From: Granulicella rosea
GTDB taxonomy: Bacteria > Acidobacteriota > Terriglobia > Terriglobales > Acidobacteriaceae
Length of the DNA stretch: 64,000 bases
Direction: 5' to 3'
Assembly: GCF_900188085.1 (NCBI RefSeq)
Contig: NZ_FZOU01000001.1
Location: 248,001-312,000, forward strand
Part shown: positions 55,627 through 64,000 of the stretch, in pieces
Layout of the letters: every line of letters begins with the position of its first letter
Position numbering within the stretch: the first letter of the stretch is position 1
Position numbers and translations under genes: made by a program
Notes under the pieces: model-generated
What the model was told of the DNA's origin: nothing
Databases searched by the model: none
What the model saw: only the letters and a program-made list of their open reading frames with translations

Positions 55627-56547
55627 GTGGGGGCGGTCATGCGCACGGGCTGGTTGGGGATCTTCGGACTTGCGTTCGCCACCAGCCTCTGCGCCCGGAA
55701 TCTTCAGGCCCAGACGCTGCCGGCGAGCTACGATGTCCCCAGCTCGACCGCGCTGACCCTGCATCTGCGGCAGCCGGGCGACGAGGTTCCCGATGGTCTG
55801 CCCGACGCGCCCAGCGCCGTGCTGGCCGCGAACCCCGTTCCCTGCAAGCCACCGGCAACCACCGAGGCCGAGCAGGCGGAGCAGGCCAGGCAGCCGCGGA
55901 CCGTCCCCTGCGCGCCCGAGAGCCCGTACCACCGCTTTCTGAACTCGAAGACGCCCGTACCGCTGACGCCCCTGCAGAAGGGCAAGCTCGCGCTGCACAG
56001 CCTGCGCGATCCCTTCAACGCGCTGACCATCGTCGGCAACGCGGCATACACCATCGGCAGCAACCCGCGCACGGCCTACGGTCCGGGGTTGAAGGGCTTC
56101 GGCAAAGACATCGGCTACAGCTACCTGCAGGACGCCACGGGCGAGTTCTTCGGCACCTTCGCGATTCCCTCCGTCACGCACGAAGACCCGCACTATCACC
56201 GCATGCCGCACGCGAGCATCCCGCGCCGGCTGCTGCACGCCGTCTCCCGCACGGTCATCGCGGAGAGCGACTACGGCCGCTCCATGCCGAACTACTCCAC
56301 GCTGCTCGGCAACCCCATCTGCGCCGAGATCTCGAACCTCTACGTGCCCGGCGTCGCGACCAACGGGCCGTCGACCATGAAGCGCATCGTCACCGGCTAC
56401 GCGACCGACCCCATCGGCAATGTGATCACGGAGTTCCTGCCCGACGTAGCGAGCCACATCCACATCCAGATTCTCTTCGTGCAGCGCATTCTGAACCAGG
56501 TAGCCGCGCCGTCGAACAACTCCACCGGCTCGACCGGCCTGCCGTAG
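55627..56547 (+). CDS. Secreted hypothetical protein, paralogous pair member 2
   Basis: A 306-residue exported protein (signal around TGWLGIFGLAFATSLCARN). A Pro/Ala/Gln-rich linker precedes a domain homologous to the gene at 54694: THEDPHYHRMPHASIPRRLL matches EDPRYYRLG ... KRIGY, YSTLLGNPICAEISNLYVP matches the LLGGNL region, and ITEFLPDVASHI matches AEFLPDYFHG. Probably co-transcribed with it (51-base gap). prmC follows 17 bases downstream. Confidence 0.78.
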   Translation: MGAVMRTGWLGIFGLAFATSLCARNLQAQTLPASYDVPSSTALTLHLRQPGDEVPDGLPDAPSAVLAANPVPCKPPATTEAEQAEQARQPRTVPCAPESPYHRFLNSKTPVPLTPLQKGKLALHSLRDPFNALTIVGNAAYTIGSNPRTAYGPGLKGFGKDIGYSYLQDATGEFFGTFAIPSVTHEDPHYHRMPHASIPRRLLHAVSRTVIAESDYGRSMPNYSTLLGNPICAEISNLYVPGVATNGPSTMKRIVTGYATDPIGNVITEFLPDVASHIHIQILFVQRILNQVAAPSNNSTGSTGLP

Positions 56548-56564
56548 CGGTTATTCTCAAGAGC

Positions 56565-57413
56565 ATGATCACTGTGGAAGAGGCGCTGCGGCGCGGCGTC
56601 AGCCAGCTCTCCGCGCGGCCCGAACTGCGCGAGACCGCTCTGCAGGATGCGGCGCTGCTGCTGATGCATACCCTCGGCGTCACCCGCGCCACTCTGGTCG
56701 CGCATCCCGAACGGCGCTTCACCACGGAGGAGCAGGTCGCCTACCAGGCGATGCTGCAGCGCCGCGTCGTATTCGAACCGCTGCAGTACATCCTCGGCGA
56801 GCAGGAGTTCTACGGCCTGCCCCTGAAGGTGACGCCAGCCGTGCTGATCCCGCGGCCCGAGACCGAGCACCTCGTCGAAGCCGTCCTCGCCCGGCTGCCC
56901 AAAGATAAGCCGGTGCGGATCGCCGACATCGGCACAGGCTCGGGCGCGATCGCGATTGCGCTTGCCCACCTGCTGCCGCTGGCCGAGGTCGCCGCGCTCG
57001 ATCTCTCCCCTGCCGCGCTCTCCATCGCACGGGAAAACGCCATTCGGCATGGCGTGCAGGATCGCATACGGTTCATCGAGTCCGACCTGCTGGCGGCGGT
57101 TGCGGGAGAGCGCTTCGACGCCATCGTCTCGAACCCGCCCTACATTCCGTCGGCAGACCGCGAAACCATGCACCCGCAGGTGACGGAGTTCGAACCCGCC
57201 GGCGCGCTCTTCGCCGAAGACGATGGCCTGGCGGTCTACCAGCGGCTGATCCCGCAGGCGGCGCAGTCGCTTGAGCCCAGCGGCCTGCTGGCGATGGAGT
57301 TCGGCTTCGGCCAGAGAGATGCGATTGCGGAACTCTTGTCCGGGTGGGATGCGGTGGGGTTCATCGACGACCTGCAGGGGATTCCGAGAGTGGCGCTGGC
57401 GCGGTGGCCCTGA
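56565..57413 (+). CDS. prmC: Peptide chain release factor N5-glutamine methyltransferase
   Basis: Methylates the GGQ glutamine of release factors RF1 and RF2. 282 residues. The SAM motif DIGTGSGAIA is at 121-130 and the catalytic NPPY at 190-193. The N-terminal five-helix domain (EALRRGVSQL ... ALQDAALLLMHTLG) is present. prfA, the usual neighbour, is absent here. Follows the secreted-protein gene closely. Confidence 0.95.
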   Translation: MITVEEALRRGVSQLSARPELRETALQDAALLLMHTLGVTRATLVAHPERRFTTEEQVAYQAMLQRRVVFEPLQYILGEQEFYGLPLKVTPAVLIPRPETEHLVEAVLARLPKDKPVRIADIGTGSGAIAIALAHLLPLAEVAALDLSPAALSIARENAIRHGVQDRIRFIESDLLAAVAGERFDAIVSNPPYIPSADRETMHPQVTEFEPAGALFAEDDGLAVYQRLIPQAAQSLEPSGLLAMEFGFGQRDAIAELLSGWDAVGFIDDLQGIPRVALARWP

Positions 57414-57420
57414 AACGCCT

Positions 57421-57514
57421 GTCATCCTGAGCGCAGCGAAGGACCTGCTTCTTGCCCAGAGCGACCTCGCTACACCGGGCAGAAAGCAGATCCTTCAGCT
57501 TCGCTCAGGATGAC
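57421..57514. repeat. Inverted repeat family A, full copy
   Basis: GTCATCCTGAGCGCAGCGAA then GGACCTGCTTCT pairs with AGAAAGCAGATCC then TTCGCTCAGGATGACA. Lies between the convergent prmC and merR-type genes. Confidence 0.92.
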
Positions 57515-57548
57515 AAGTTTGTGGGAGACCGATGACGCAGCACAATCC

Positions 57549-58136
57549 CTAGCTCTCGTTCGGCTCGGACTCCGGCAGCGTATCGAAGAGCCGGTCGAAG
57601 GAGTCGTAGAGCGAAGGCGTCTTGGGCTTCGGGAAGGCCTTGACGGTAGCTTTGGGCGCGGGCCTGGTCGCAAACGGCGCGGGCGCGGGGCGTCCGCCGC
57701 GGATGGGCTGCACGCTGGGCTTGGCCGGCGGCTTCGAGAGCAGCGTGTAGAGGTCGCGCAGATCCTTCTGCAGCTTGCGCAGCGGCGCGGCGTCCACCGT
57801 GGACGGACCCGTATCCGCAATGCCAAGCGCCAGTTGCGGCTCTTTGGAACCGCGCAGCTCGGTCTTCAATGCCTGCCGCGCGCCGGGAATGGTGTAGCCC
57901 TCGTCATAGAGCAGCGTCTTGACGCGCAGCGCGGTTTCGACGTCGCGCCGGCGATAGAGCCGCTGGCCGGTGCCGCCCTTGTTGGGCTTCAGTTGCGGGA
58001 ACTCGCCCTCCCAGAAGCGCAGCACGTAGGCCGGGACATCGCACAGCTTCGCCACCTCCCCAATCCGGAAGTAGAGCTTGTCCGGGATCTCCTGGGTCGG
58101 TGCGGGACGCTTGCGGATTGGCTCCTGCTGGGCCAT
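57549..58136 (-). CDS. MerR-family transcriptional regulator
   Basis: A 195-residue regulator. The N-terminal winged helix (YFRIGEVAKLCDVPAYVLRF then GQRLYRRRDVETALRVKTLL) is typical of MerR proteins. Residues about 105-135 form a dimerisation helix (PLRKLQKDLRDLYTLLS). The C-terminus is Pro/Lys-rich and then acidic, with no metal-binding Cys. Such short MerR proteins occur upstream of cell-division or translation genes in other phyla. GGAGC lies upstream of the ATG. Confidence 0.88.
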   Translation of the reverse strand: MAQQEPIRKRPAPTQEIPDKLYFRIGEVAKLCDVPAYVLRFWEGEFPQLKPNKGGTGQRLYRRRDVETALRVKTLLYDEGYTIPGARQALKTELRGSKEPQLALGIADTGPSTVDAAPLRKLQKDLRDLYTLLSKPPAKPSVQPIRGGRPAPAPFATRPAPKATVKAFPKPKTPSLYDSFDRLFDTLPESEPNES

Positions 58137-58348
58137 ACGAGGGTGCTCCGGGGCGCGGCGCTTGACGCATCCGCCCCACCAGTATAGGACAGCGTTTCGC
58201 AAGCAAAACAATGGATGATGCGGAGTTTTTCGGCGGAACCCAGGCGCATACCCTTTGCAAAAAATATCTCTTCCTCGCGTCGCTACGTTTTTCTGGAACC
58301 TTCCTCCAGGTTTCCGCGTACAGTTCTGAGGAAGCGGAGGAATCGAAG

Positions 58349-58999
58349 ATGCGCATGCAGACGCTTGTGGCAGCAACCCTGATCGCCGGAGTCTCGATGA
58401 TGGCAGCGGGATGCCGCGTCGACGAGCACAAGAATGGCGAGAACCAGGACGTCAAGATTGCGACGCCCTTCGGCGGCATGAGCGTGAAGACCAACGACGC
58501 CGGCGCCATCGACGGCCTCGGGCTGCCGGTCTATCCCGGCGCCACGCCCGTGAAGACCGACGAGGATGGCGATCACAGCAACGGCAGCGCCGACGTGAAC
58601 ATGAGCTTCGCCGGCTTCAGCCTGAAGGTGAAGGCCGCGCGCTACCGCACCACCGACTCGCCCGAAAAGGTGATGGACTTCTACCGCAAGGCGCTCGGCC
58701 GCTACGGCGTCGTGCTGGACTGCGTGAATAACCGCCCCACCGGCGAACCCAGCAAGACCCCCGAGGGTCTGACCTGCGCCGAAGACGGCAAGAAGAAGCA
58801 CGTCTACACCGTCGCCGGCTCGTCGAGCAAGCATGAGCTGAAGACCGGCTCCGAGCAGCATCAGCACATCGTCGCCATCGACCCCGACGGCGCGGGAGCG
58901 AAGTTCAACATCGTGGCGCTCGACCTGCCCGGCCACATCTCCTTCGACTCCGACGACGAGAAAGACAACGGCAAGAACGGCAAGGAAAAGGTCCAGTAG
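58349..58999 (+). CDS. Lipoprotein of unknown function
   Basis: A 216-residue lipoprotein (signal MRMQTLVAATLIAGVSMMAA, lipidated Cys22 in MAAGC). The mature part contains GLGLPVYPGATPVK and RTTDSPEKVMDFYRKALGRYG, a pattern seen in many acidobacterial and delta-proteobacterial lipoproteins. The tail is rich in Asp/Lys (DSDDEKDNGKNGKEK). An ideal GGAGGA precedes the ATG. Divergent from the MerR gene. Function unknown. Confidence 0.8.
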   Translation: MRMQTLVAATLIAGVSMMAAGCRVDEHKNGENQDVKIATPFGGMSVKTNDAGAIDGLGLPVYPGATPVKTDEDGDHSNGSADVNMSFAGFSLKVKAARYRTTDSPEKVMDFYRKALGRYGVVLDCVNNRPTGEPSKTPEGLTCAEDGKKKHVYTVAGSSSKHELKTGSEQHQHIVAIDPDGAGAKFNIVALDLPGHISFDSDDEKDNGKNGKEKVQ

Positions 59000-59022
59000 C
59001 GCACAGTCGCTACAATGGAGAG

Positions 59023-59733
59023 ATGAACAACCTCTGCCACCGCTGCAGTGGCGAGCTGACCAGCCGCGACGGCGCAGCGAGCTTCTGCCCGCACTGCGGC
59101 GCGACCCAGCTCTACCTGCTCGACCACCTGCTCGAGGATGTACCGGCCGACAGCCAGACCACCGGCGCGCCGCCGCCGCCCGGCGTACCCGGCGCCGGAC
59201 GTCTGATCGAGTGGCAGACCGTCATCCAGTCGGCGGCCTTCGTCGGCGCGGTGGCGGCGCTGCTCTGCGTGGTCAGCATGAAGGTGGCGGTCTTCGGCAT
59301 GCTGGGCTTCCTGTGGGTGGTCTCGGGCTCGGTGATCGCCATCGGACTCTACCAGTCGCGGCGGCCCGCGGCGTATATGGATGCGGCGACGGGCGCGCGC
59401 ATCGGCGTGGTCGTCGGGCTGATCGTCGCGGCGGCGCTGGGCGTGGCGATCGCAATCGCGGGCGTCGTCTCGCGCTACGCGCTGCACGGCATGGGCGAGT
59501 TCGACGCGACGCTGCGCACCCTGCTGCAGACGCTCATCCATCAGACCCAGGCGCAAAGCCAGGGCCAGCCCATGCCGGACGAGATCGTGCGTTACATGTT
59601 CTCGCCCGAGTTTCGCGCGGCCTGGATGCTGACCGTGATGACGACGCTCGGCGTGGGCGTGCTCGTCATGTCCACCCTCGGCGGCGCCTTTGCCGGCTTC
59701 CTGCGTACGCGTCCGCGCGTCATCGAGGGCTGA
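59023..59733 (+). CDS. Zinc-ribbon membrane protein
   Basis: A 236-residue protein. The N-terminal zinc ribbon (CHRCSGEL ... FCPHCGATQ, two CxxC pairs) lies in the cytoplasm, followed by a Pro linker and four hydrophobic helices (AAFVGAVAALLCVVSMKVAV, MLGFLWVVSGSVIAIGLY, IGVVVGLIVAAALGVAIAIA, TTLGVGVLVMSTLGGAFAGF). No enzyme motif. It follows the lipoprotein gene by 23 bases and precedes pyrR by 47, so it may share transcripts with both. Confidence 0.8.
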   Translation: MNNLCHRCSGELTSRDGAASFCPHCGATQLYLLDHLLEDVPADSQTTGAPPPPGVPGAGRLIEWQTVIQSAAFVGAVAALLCVVSMKVAVFGMLGFLWVVSGSVIAIGLYQSRRPAAYMDAATGARIGVVVGLIVAAALGVAIAIAGVVSRYALHGMGEFDATLRTLLQTLIHQTQAQSQGQPMPDEIVRYMFSPEFRAAWMLTVMTTLGVGVLVMSTLGGAFAGFLRTRPRVIEG

Positions 59734-59780
59734 TATCATCACAGTCGACAGCGTGAAGAAAGAGTCCCCCAGAGCGAATC

Positions 59781-60347
59781 ATGAGCGAAAAGAAGATTCA
59801 GAAACTGCGTGAGAAGGGCCGCCTGATGTCGGCCTCGGAGATCGAACGGACCCTGGTGCGCCTGGCGCACGAGATCGTCGAGAAGAACGACGGCAGCTCG
59901 AACGTCGGGCTGGTGGGCATCAAGCGGCGCGGCGTGCCGCTGGCGCAGCGGCTGGGCGCGTTGATCGCGAAGATCGAAAAGCAGCCGGTCGACACCGGCG
60001 TGCTGGACATCAGCTTCTACCGCGACGACCTTTCGACGACCGGCGTCCGCCCGACCGTCACCCCCGGCGACCTGGGCTTTGACGTTACGGGACGCGATAT
60101 CGTGCTGATGGACGACGTGCTCTACACCGGCCGCACCATCCGCGCCGCGCTGGACGCGCTCTTCGACCACGGACGTCCCAAGAGCGTGCAACTGCTGGTG
60201 CTGATCGATCGCGGCCACCGCGAGCTGCCCATCGAAGCCACCTTCGTCGGTCGCAATGTGCCAACCTCGTCGCGCGAGATCATCGAAGTGAAGCTGCGCG
60301 AGATCGACAACGACGAGCAGGTACTGCTGATGGAGCTGGTGGATTAA
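59781..60347 (+). CDS. pyrR: PyrR bifunctional pyrimidine regulator / uracil phosphoribosyltransferase
   Basis: Binds UMP and pyr mRNA to attenuate pyrimidine genes, and makes UMP from uracil and PRPP. 188 residues with the PRPP loop IVLMDDVLYTGRTIRAAL (107-124). It precedes pyrB and pyrC in the same direction, the expected arrangement, but 239 bases of repeat DNA separate it from pyrB. I do not see a convincing PyrR-binding stem-loop consensus in front of pyrR or pyrB. Confidence 0.95.
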   Translation: MSEKKIQKLREKGRLMSASEIERTLVRLAHEIVEKNDGSSNVGLVGIKRRGVPLAQRLGALIAKIEKQPVDTGVLDISFYRDDLSTTGVRPTVTPGDLGFDVTGRDIVLMDDVLYTGRTIRAALDALFDHGRPKSVQLLVLIDRGHRELPIEATFVGRNVPTSSREIIEVKLREIDNDEQVLLMELVD

Positions 60348-60363
60348 CCTTTGTTTTCTTTGG

Positions 60364-60514
60364 GGTGGAAGCATGGGGCTTCAGCCCCGTGAAACAGATC
60401 CCTGATAGGACAAGGCTTTAGCCCTCGGTTTCAGTCTGGGTCGCGAGAAGGCCCAGGGCTAAAGCCCGGATCATTGACCGCTTTTTCGTGGGGCTAAAGC
60501 CCCACGCTTCCACC
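60364..60514. repeat. Inverted repeat family C between pyrR and pyrB
   Basis: Outer arms GGTGGAAGC ... GCTTCCACC enclose GC-rich dyads of the type GGGGCTAAAGCCCC and GGGCTAAAGCCC, one per 40-60 bases. It is unrelated to families A and B and seen once in the window. Confidence 0.82.
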
Positions 60515-60529
60515 GAACCCATACCGCCC

Positions 60530-60570
60530 GTCATCCTGAACGCAGTGAAGGACCCCTGTATTTTGCCCGG
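60530..60570. repeat. Inverted repeat family A half-copy before pyrB
   Basis: Left arm only: GTCATCCTGAACGCAGTGAA then GGACCCCTGTATTTTGC. It ends 16 bases before the pyrB ATG, so it forms part of the pyrB leader. Confidence 0.82.
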
Positions 60571-60586
60571 AGTGGCGACGATCCTG

Positions 60587-61555
60587 ATGGAAGGCACCTT
60601 TCAAACCTCCCCCTACGCGCCCGGCTCGCTCATCACCGTCGCCAGCCTCTCCGTTGCCGAAACCTCCAGCATTCTAAGCACCACAGCGAAGCTGGCCGCG
60701 ATGCCCGCAGCCGAAAAAGCCACGCTGCTCGCCGGCCGCCGCATCGCGCTGCTGTTTTACGAGTCCAGCACGCGGACAAGAACCTCGTTCGAGCTGGCGG
60801 CGAAGTCGCTCGGCGCGACGACCACGCTGGTCAGCGACAAGTCGTCCTCCATCGAGAAGGGCGAAAGCCTGAAGGACACCGGCCTTACCCTGCGTGCGCT
60901 CGGCGCGGAGTGCATCATCCTGCGCCACAACGCGGGCGGCGCGCCCTTCGTGCTGGCCCGGACGACCGGCCTGCCGGTGCTGAACGCCGGCGACGGCATG
61001 CACCAGCACCCGTCGCAGGCGCTGCTGGACCTGCGCACGATTCTGACGCGGCTCGGCCTCGACGCTACGCGCGTCGACGAGACCAGTCTGAAGGGTGTGA
61101 CCGTCACGATCACGGGCGACATCCGCCACTCGCGCGTCGCACGGTCGAACGCCATGCTGCTGCCGCGCCTCGGCGCGAAGGTTCTGCTCTGCGGCCCGCC
61201 GGAGCTGCTGCCCGAAGAGGCGCTGACGCTGGGCGAAGGCGTCGAGATCGTGCGCGACTTCGACACCGCTTTACGACGCAGCCAGGTCGCCATGATGCTG
61301 CGCATCCAGCGCGAACGCCTCGCCGGACTCGAACTCGACTTGACCGAGTACACGACAAACTACCAGTTGAACGAAGACCGGCTCGCACGTTGCGCGCCCA
61401 AGGCGCTGGTGATGCATCCCGGCCCGATGATTCGCGGCCTCGAGATTCAGGGCGAGGTGGCCGACGGCCCGAACTCAGCGATTGAGGATCAAGTCGGCCA
61501 CGGTCTCGCCGTACGCGCCGCCCTGCTGGTCCGGGCGCTGGGAGTGGAGTTATGA
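60587..61555 (+). CDS. pyrB: Aspartate carbamoyltransferase catalytic subunit
   Basis: Condenses carbamoyl phosphate with aspartate. 322 residues from ATG 60587. The carbamoyl-phosphate loop ESSTRTRTSFEL is at 59-70, followed by HQHPSQALLD, GDIRHSRVARSN and MHPGP. GTG at 60572 is an alternative start. Overlaps pyrC by ATGA. No pyrI regulatory subunit is present, consistent with the class in which PyrB pairs with a dihydroorotase. Confidence 0.95.
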   Translation: MEGTFQTSPYAPGSLITVASLSVAETSSILSTTAKLAAMPAAEKATLLAGRRIALLFYESSTRTRTSFELAAKSLGATTTLVSDKSSSIEKGESLKDTGLTLRALGAECIILRHNAGGAPFVLARTTGLPVLNAGDGMHQHPSQALLDLRTILTRLGLDATRVDETSLKGVTVTITGDIRHSRVARSNAMLLPRLGAKVLLCGPPELLPEEALTLGEGVEIVRDFDTALRRSQVAMMLRIQRERLAGLELDLTEYTTNYQLNEDRLARCAPKALVMHPGPMIRGLEIQGEVADGPNSAIEDQVGHGLAVRAALLVRALGVEL

Positions 61556-62856
61556 GCGAACTTTTGATCCTGAACGGTCGCCTGGTCGATCCCGCCGCCG
61601 GAATCGACGAGCCGCGCGACCTGCTGGTCCGCGAAGGCCGCGTCGTGGCCGTCGAAACCCCTGGCGCGTTCGCGGCGGTGGAAGCGGCTGAGACTATCGA
61701 CGCCGCCGGCTGCATCGTCGCCCCCGGCTTCGTCGACGTCCACGTACACCTGCGCGAACCCGGCCAGACCTGGAAGGAGAGCATCGCGACCGGCACTGCC
61801 GCGGCAGCGGCGGGTGGTTTCACCACGGTCGTCGCCATGCCCAACACCGTTCCGGTGAACGACACCGCCGAATCGCTGCGCTGGATGCTCGACCCGGCTC
61901 GCGGATCGCAGGTGAACCTCTTCGCCATGCCCGCCGCGACGCTCGGCAGCATGGGCGTCACGCTCTCGGACTACGCGACGCTGGCCGCCGCCGGCGCGGT
62001 CGGCTTCACCGACGACGGCAAGCCGGTGCTCGAAGACCACGTGATGCGCGCCGCTCTGCTGACCTCCGGGCGGCTGGGTCTGGTCGTCTCGCAACATGCT
62101 GAGGACACACGGCTTACCGGCGGATGCAGCATGAACCACGGCGCCGTCGCCTTTCGCCTGGGCCTGCGCGGCATGACGGTCGAGGCCGAGACCCGGATCG
62201 TCGAGCGCGACATAAGATTGCTGCGCGAGATCGAGGCCGAAGATGGCGTGCGCGGCCGTCTCCATGTGCAGCATGTCTCGACAGCCCGCGCGATGGATGC
62301 CATTCGCGCCGCCAAGGCCGACGGTCTACACGTGACCTGCGAGGTTGCGCCGCACCACTTCACCCTGACCGACGAGGCCATCGGCGACTTTAATACCAAC
62401 GCCAAGATGAACCCGCCGCTGCGCATCGAGAGCGATCGCCTCGCCATGATCGCGGCCTTGCTGGACGGCACGGTCGACTGCATCGCCACCGACCACGCCC
62501 CGCATGCGCGGCACGAAAAAGAGGTCGAGTTCGAACGCGCGCCGAACGGCATCACCGGGCTTGAAACCGCGCTGGGCCTCGCGCTGCGGGTGCTGCACCG
62601 CGAACACGGCATGAGCCTCACCCGCGTCGTCGAACTGATGAGCGCGAACCCCGCCCGGATCGTCAAGCTGGGCGGACGCGGCGCGCTCAGCCCCGGCTCC
62701 TACGCCGACCTCGCCATCTTCGACGCCGGCGCGGAGTGGAACTACGCTGCCGCCGCTTCGAAATCCAACTCGAAGAACTCACCCTTCGACGGCGCGCCGA
62801 TGCTGGGACAGGTGCGGGCTACTGTCGTCGGCGGGCGCGTGGTCTTTCGGGGGTAA
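61552..62856 (+). CDS. pyrC: Dihydroorotase
   Basis: Cyclises carbamoyl aspartate to dihydroorotate. 434 residues of the amidohydrolase superfamily. Zinc ligands His64 and His66 are in VDVHVHLREPG, with the further MPNT, SQHAED, CEVAPHHFTL and ATDHAPH motifs. This class I type is usual for pyrB-pyrC operons. Overlaps the pyrB stop by four bases, so translation is coupled. Confidence 0.95.
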   Translation: MSELLILNGRLVDPAAGIDEPRDLLVREGRVVAVETPGAFAAVEAAETIDAAGCIVAPGFVDVHVHLREPGQTWKESIATGTAAAAAGGFTTVVAMPNTVPVNDTAESLRWMLDPARGSQVNLFAMPAATLGSMGVTLSDYATLAAAGAVGFTDDGKPVLEDHVMRAALLTSGRLGLVVSQHAEDTRLTGGCSMNHGAVAFRLGLRGMTVEAETRIVERDIRLLREIEAEDGVRGRLHVQHVSTARAMDAIRAAKADGLHVTCEVAPHHFTLTDEAIGDFNTNAKMNPPLRIESDRLAMIAALLDGTVDCIATDHAPHARHEKEVEFERAPNGITGLETALGLALRVLHREHGMSLTRVVELMSANPARIVKLGGRGALSPGSYADLAIFDAGAEWNYAAAASKSNSKNSPFDGAPMLGQVRATVVGGRVVFRG

Positions 62857-62859
62857 ACC

Positions 62860-63387
62860 GTGCAACACCTTGCCTTGCTGCGTGGGATCAACCTCGGCGA
62901 TAAAAACAAGCTGCCCATGAAGGAGCTGGCCGCGATCTTCGCCGCATGCGGCGCGGCAGAGGTTCGAACCTTTCAGCAGAGCGGCAATGTCCTCTTTGCG
63001 GCCCACGATCCGACTGCGGTCTCTGGGCAGGTCTTAGAGAAGATCGCCGCGCGCTACAGCTACTCGGGACGCATCGTGCTGCGCTCCAGGGAAGAGCTGC
63101 AAGGCGCCGCACGGAACAACCCGTTCGCCCGTGCGGGCGCGCCGGAGAGCCAGTTGTGGGTCTACTTCCTTGCTGAGAGGCCGCGACCCGCGAACCTGAA
63201 GCTGCTCGATCCGCTACGTTCGTCGCCCGATGCGTTCGCCGTGCGCGACCGTGATGTATATCTGCATCTGCCCGGCGGCATGCCCCAGACGAAGCTCTCG
63301 AATGTCTACTTCGACAAGACGCTCGATACCTTCAGCACGGCCCGCAGCTGGAGCACGGTCGGCAAGCTGCTGACGCTGATGCAGTAG
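62860..63387 (+). CDS. DUF1697 family protein
   Basis: A 175-residue protein starting at GTG 62860, three bases after pyrC. The DUF1697 pattern is clear: HLALLRGINLGDKNKLPMKE, VRTFQQSGNVLF, NNPFAR, DVYLHLPGGMPQTKLSN and TARSWSTVGKLLTLM. The family is widespread with no established function. Co-transcription with the pyr genes is likely. Confidence 0.92.
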   Translation: MQHLALLRGINLGDKNKLPMKELAAIFAACGAAEVRTFQQSGNVLFAAHDPTAVSGQVLEKIAARYSYSGRIVLRSREELQGAARNNPFARAGAPESQLWVYFLAERPRPANLKLLDPLRSSPDAFAVRDRDVYLHLPGGMPQTKLSNVYFDKTLDTFSTARSWSTVGKLLTLMQ

Positions 63388-63513
63388 ACCTCTGAATTTC
63401 GTAAACCTTTTTCTTTGATCGCGTTGCCGCGCAACCGAAACTCTGCATCCCACCTATGGACGGGTGAAGTATCCCCGCACGCTTCCCCCATAGAACGAGA
63501 AAGAGGACCGCAC

Positions 63514-64000
63514 GTGAACGCCCAAACCTCCAGCAAGACCTCCATGAAGCTCTCCACTCTCGCCATCGCGCTCGTCCTGATGGCCGGCTGCAAGTCCAAG
63601 CAGGACGTCGCAATCGACCAGGCCAAGCAGCAGGCCGCCGCCACCGGTCAGGCCCAGCAGGTCGTCACGACCGACTCCAGCGGAACCACGACCACCACCG
63701 TCGTGCAGCCGCCCGCTCCGGGCCAGACGACCCAGCAGATCACCACCACCACGACGAAGAACGGCACAGTCTCGGCCAGCGGCCCGCAGGTCAGCGCCAT
63801 GGCGCCCGCTCCCAGCAACGGCGCCGCGATGACCGGACCCTCCATGACCGCGGATAACTCCGCTCCGCCACCGCCGCCGGCTGGAACGCCCGTGGTCTCG
63901 CCGGTCAACGTCAGCGTGCCCGCCGGCACGACGCTTTCGATCCGGATCAACCAGCACATCAGCGTGAAGACCAGTCGCTCGGGCGACCGCTTCTCGGGCG
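63514..64000 (+). CDS. Lipoprotein with Thr/Pro-rich linker (3' end outside window)
   Basis: An open frame to the window end. GTG start at 63514 with AGAGGA six bases upstream. A signal peptide (MKLSTLAIALVLMAGC) gives a lipidated Cys. A Gln/Ala-rich helix, a Thr/Pro-rich linker (SSGTTTTTVVQPPAP) and then VSVPAGTTLSIRINQHISV, the start of a domain that follows the pattern PAGT-L-VR-S in many acidobacterial secreted proteins. Function unknown; at least 162 residues. Confidence 0.82.
   Translation, partial: MNAQTSSKTSMKLSTLAIALVLMAGCKSKQDVAIDQAKQQAAATGQAQQVVTTDSSGTTTTTVVQPPAPGQTTQQITTTTTKNGTVSASGPQVSAMAPAPSNGAAMTGPSMTADNSAPPPPPAGTPVVSPVNVSVPAGTTLSIRINQHISVKTSRSGDRFSG

Noticed and set aside
59740..59781. 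PyrR-binding loop in front of pyrR
   Set aside because: AGTCCCCCAGAG resembles only part of the known consensus and no alternative stem pair is visible.

Overview
The window reads as a chromosomal segment of an Acidobacteriota bacterium, most likely class Terriglobia, family Acidobacteriaceae (Granulicella, Edaphobacter or Terriglobus-like). That placement is inference from high G+C coding DNA, a Gram-negative envelope gene set (lpxA, lpxI, fabZ, Skp, RlpA, MltD-like), many secreted hypothetical proteins of types familiar from soil acidobacteria, and two abundant intergenic inverted-repeat families. No rRNA or taxon marker is present to prove it.

Layout. 1-5.3 kb: an exported MsrA cut by the window edge, a 39-residue membrane microprotein, a CsbD-like stress protein, a DHA2 efflux pump and divergent TetR repressor sharing a 28-bp palindrome, and a HigBA-type toxin-antitoxin pair. 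5.3-12.6 kb: ligA, a YdjM-type membrane hydrolase, a row of three tiny paralogous membrane peptides, murJ, a DUF4142 protein and iscX. 12.6-18 kb: galU, an orphan AbrB-type regulator, a DUF885 metallopeptidase-like protein, two Flp pilin genes with UUG starts, and ccdC. 18-21.7 kb: a lower-GC island with a decayed Rhs protein, a broken toxin/SUKH-immunity junction and tRNA-Pro(GGG). 21.8-29.7 kb: yggX, RNase R (carrying an in-frame piece of repeat), two secreted paralogs, tyrS, a DUF2256/DUF3253 protein and a YjbR protein. 29.9-36 kb: secreted acidobacterial proteins and an SDR. 35.7-39 kb: a lipid A cluster fabZ-lpxA-(propeller-like lipoprotein)-lpxI. 39-46 kb: exported peroxiredoxin, a histone-H1-like bipolar protein, a LysM lytic transglycosylase, a lipoprotein and lepA. 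46-54.5 kb: a giant propeller/GGDEF sensor, Skp-like chaperone, a 1.4-kb gene-free stretch, a disordered Arg/Gly-rich protein ending in a receiver-like domain, and rlpA. 54.7-64 kb: a paralogous secreted pair, prmC, a MerR regulator, a lipoprotein, a zinc-ribbon membrane protein, the pyrimidine genes pyrR, pyrB and pyrC, a DUF1697 protein and a lipoprotein cut by the window end.

Most of the content is ordinary housekeeping and envelope biology. The parts least explained by known systems are: (i) the tandem microproteins at 9013-9463 and the separate one at 846-965, each with a hairpin just before its ribosome-binding site; (ii) the disordered Arg/Gly-rich receiver protein at 51946-53151 behind 1.4 kb of gene-free DNA; (iii) the inverted-repeat family seen about a dozen times between genes, once inside rnr and once just upstream of pyrB; and (iv) the Rhs locus, which shows at least two deletion scars.
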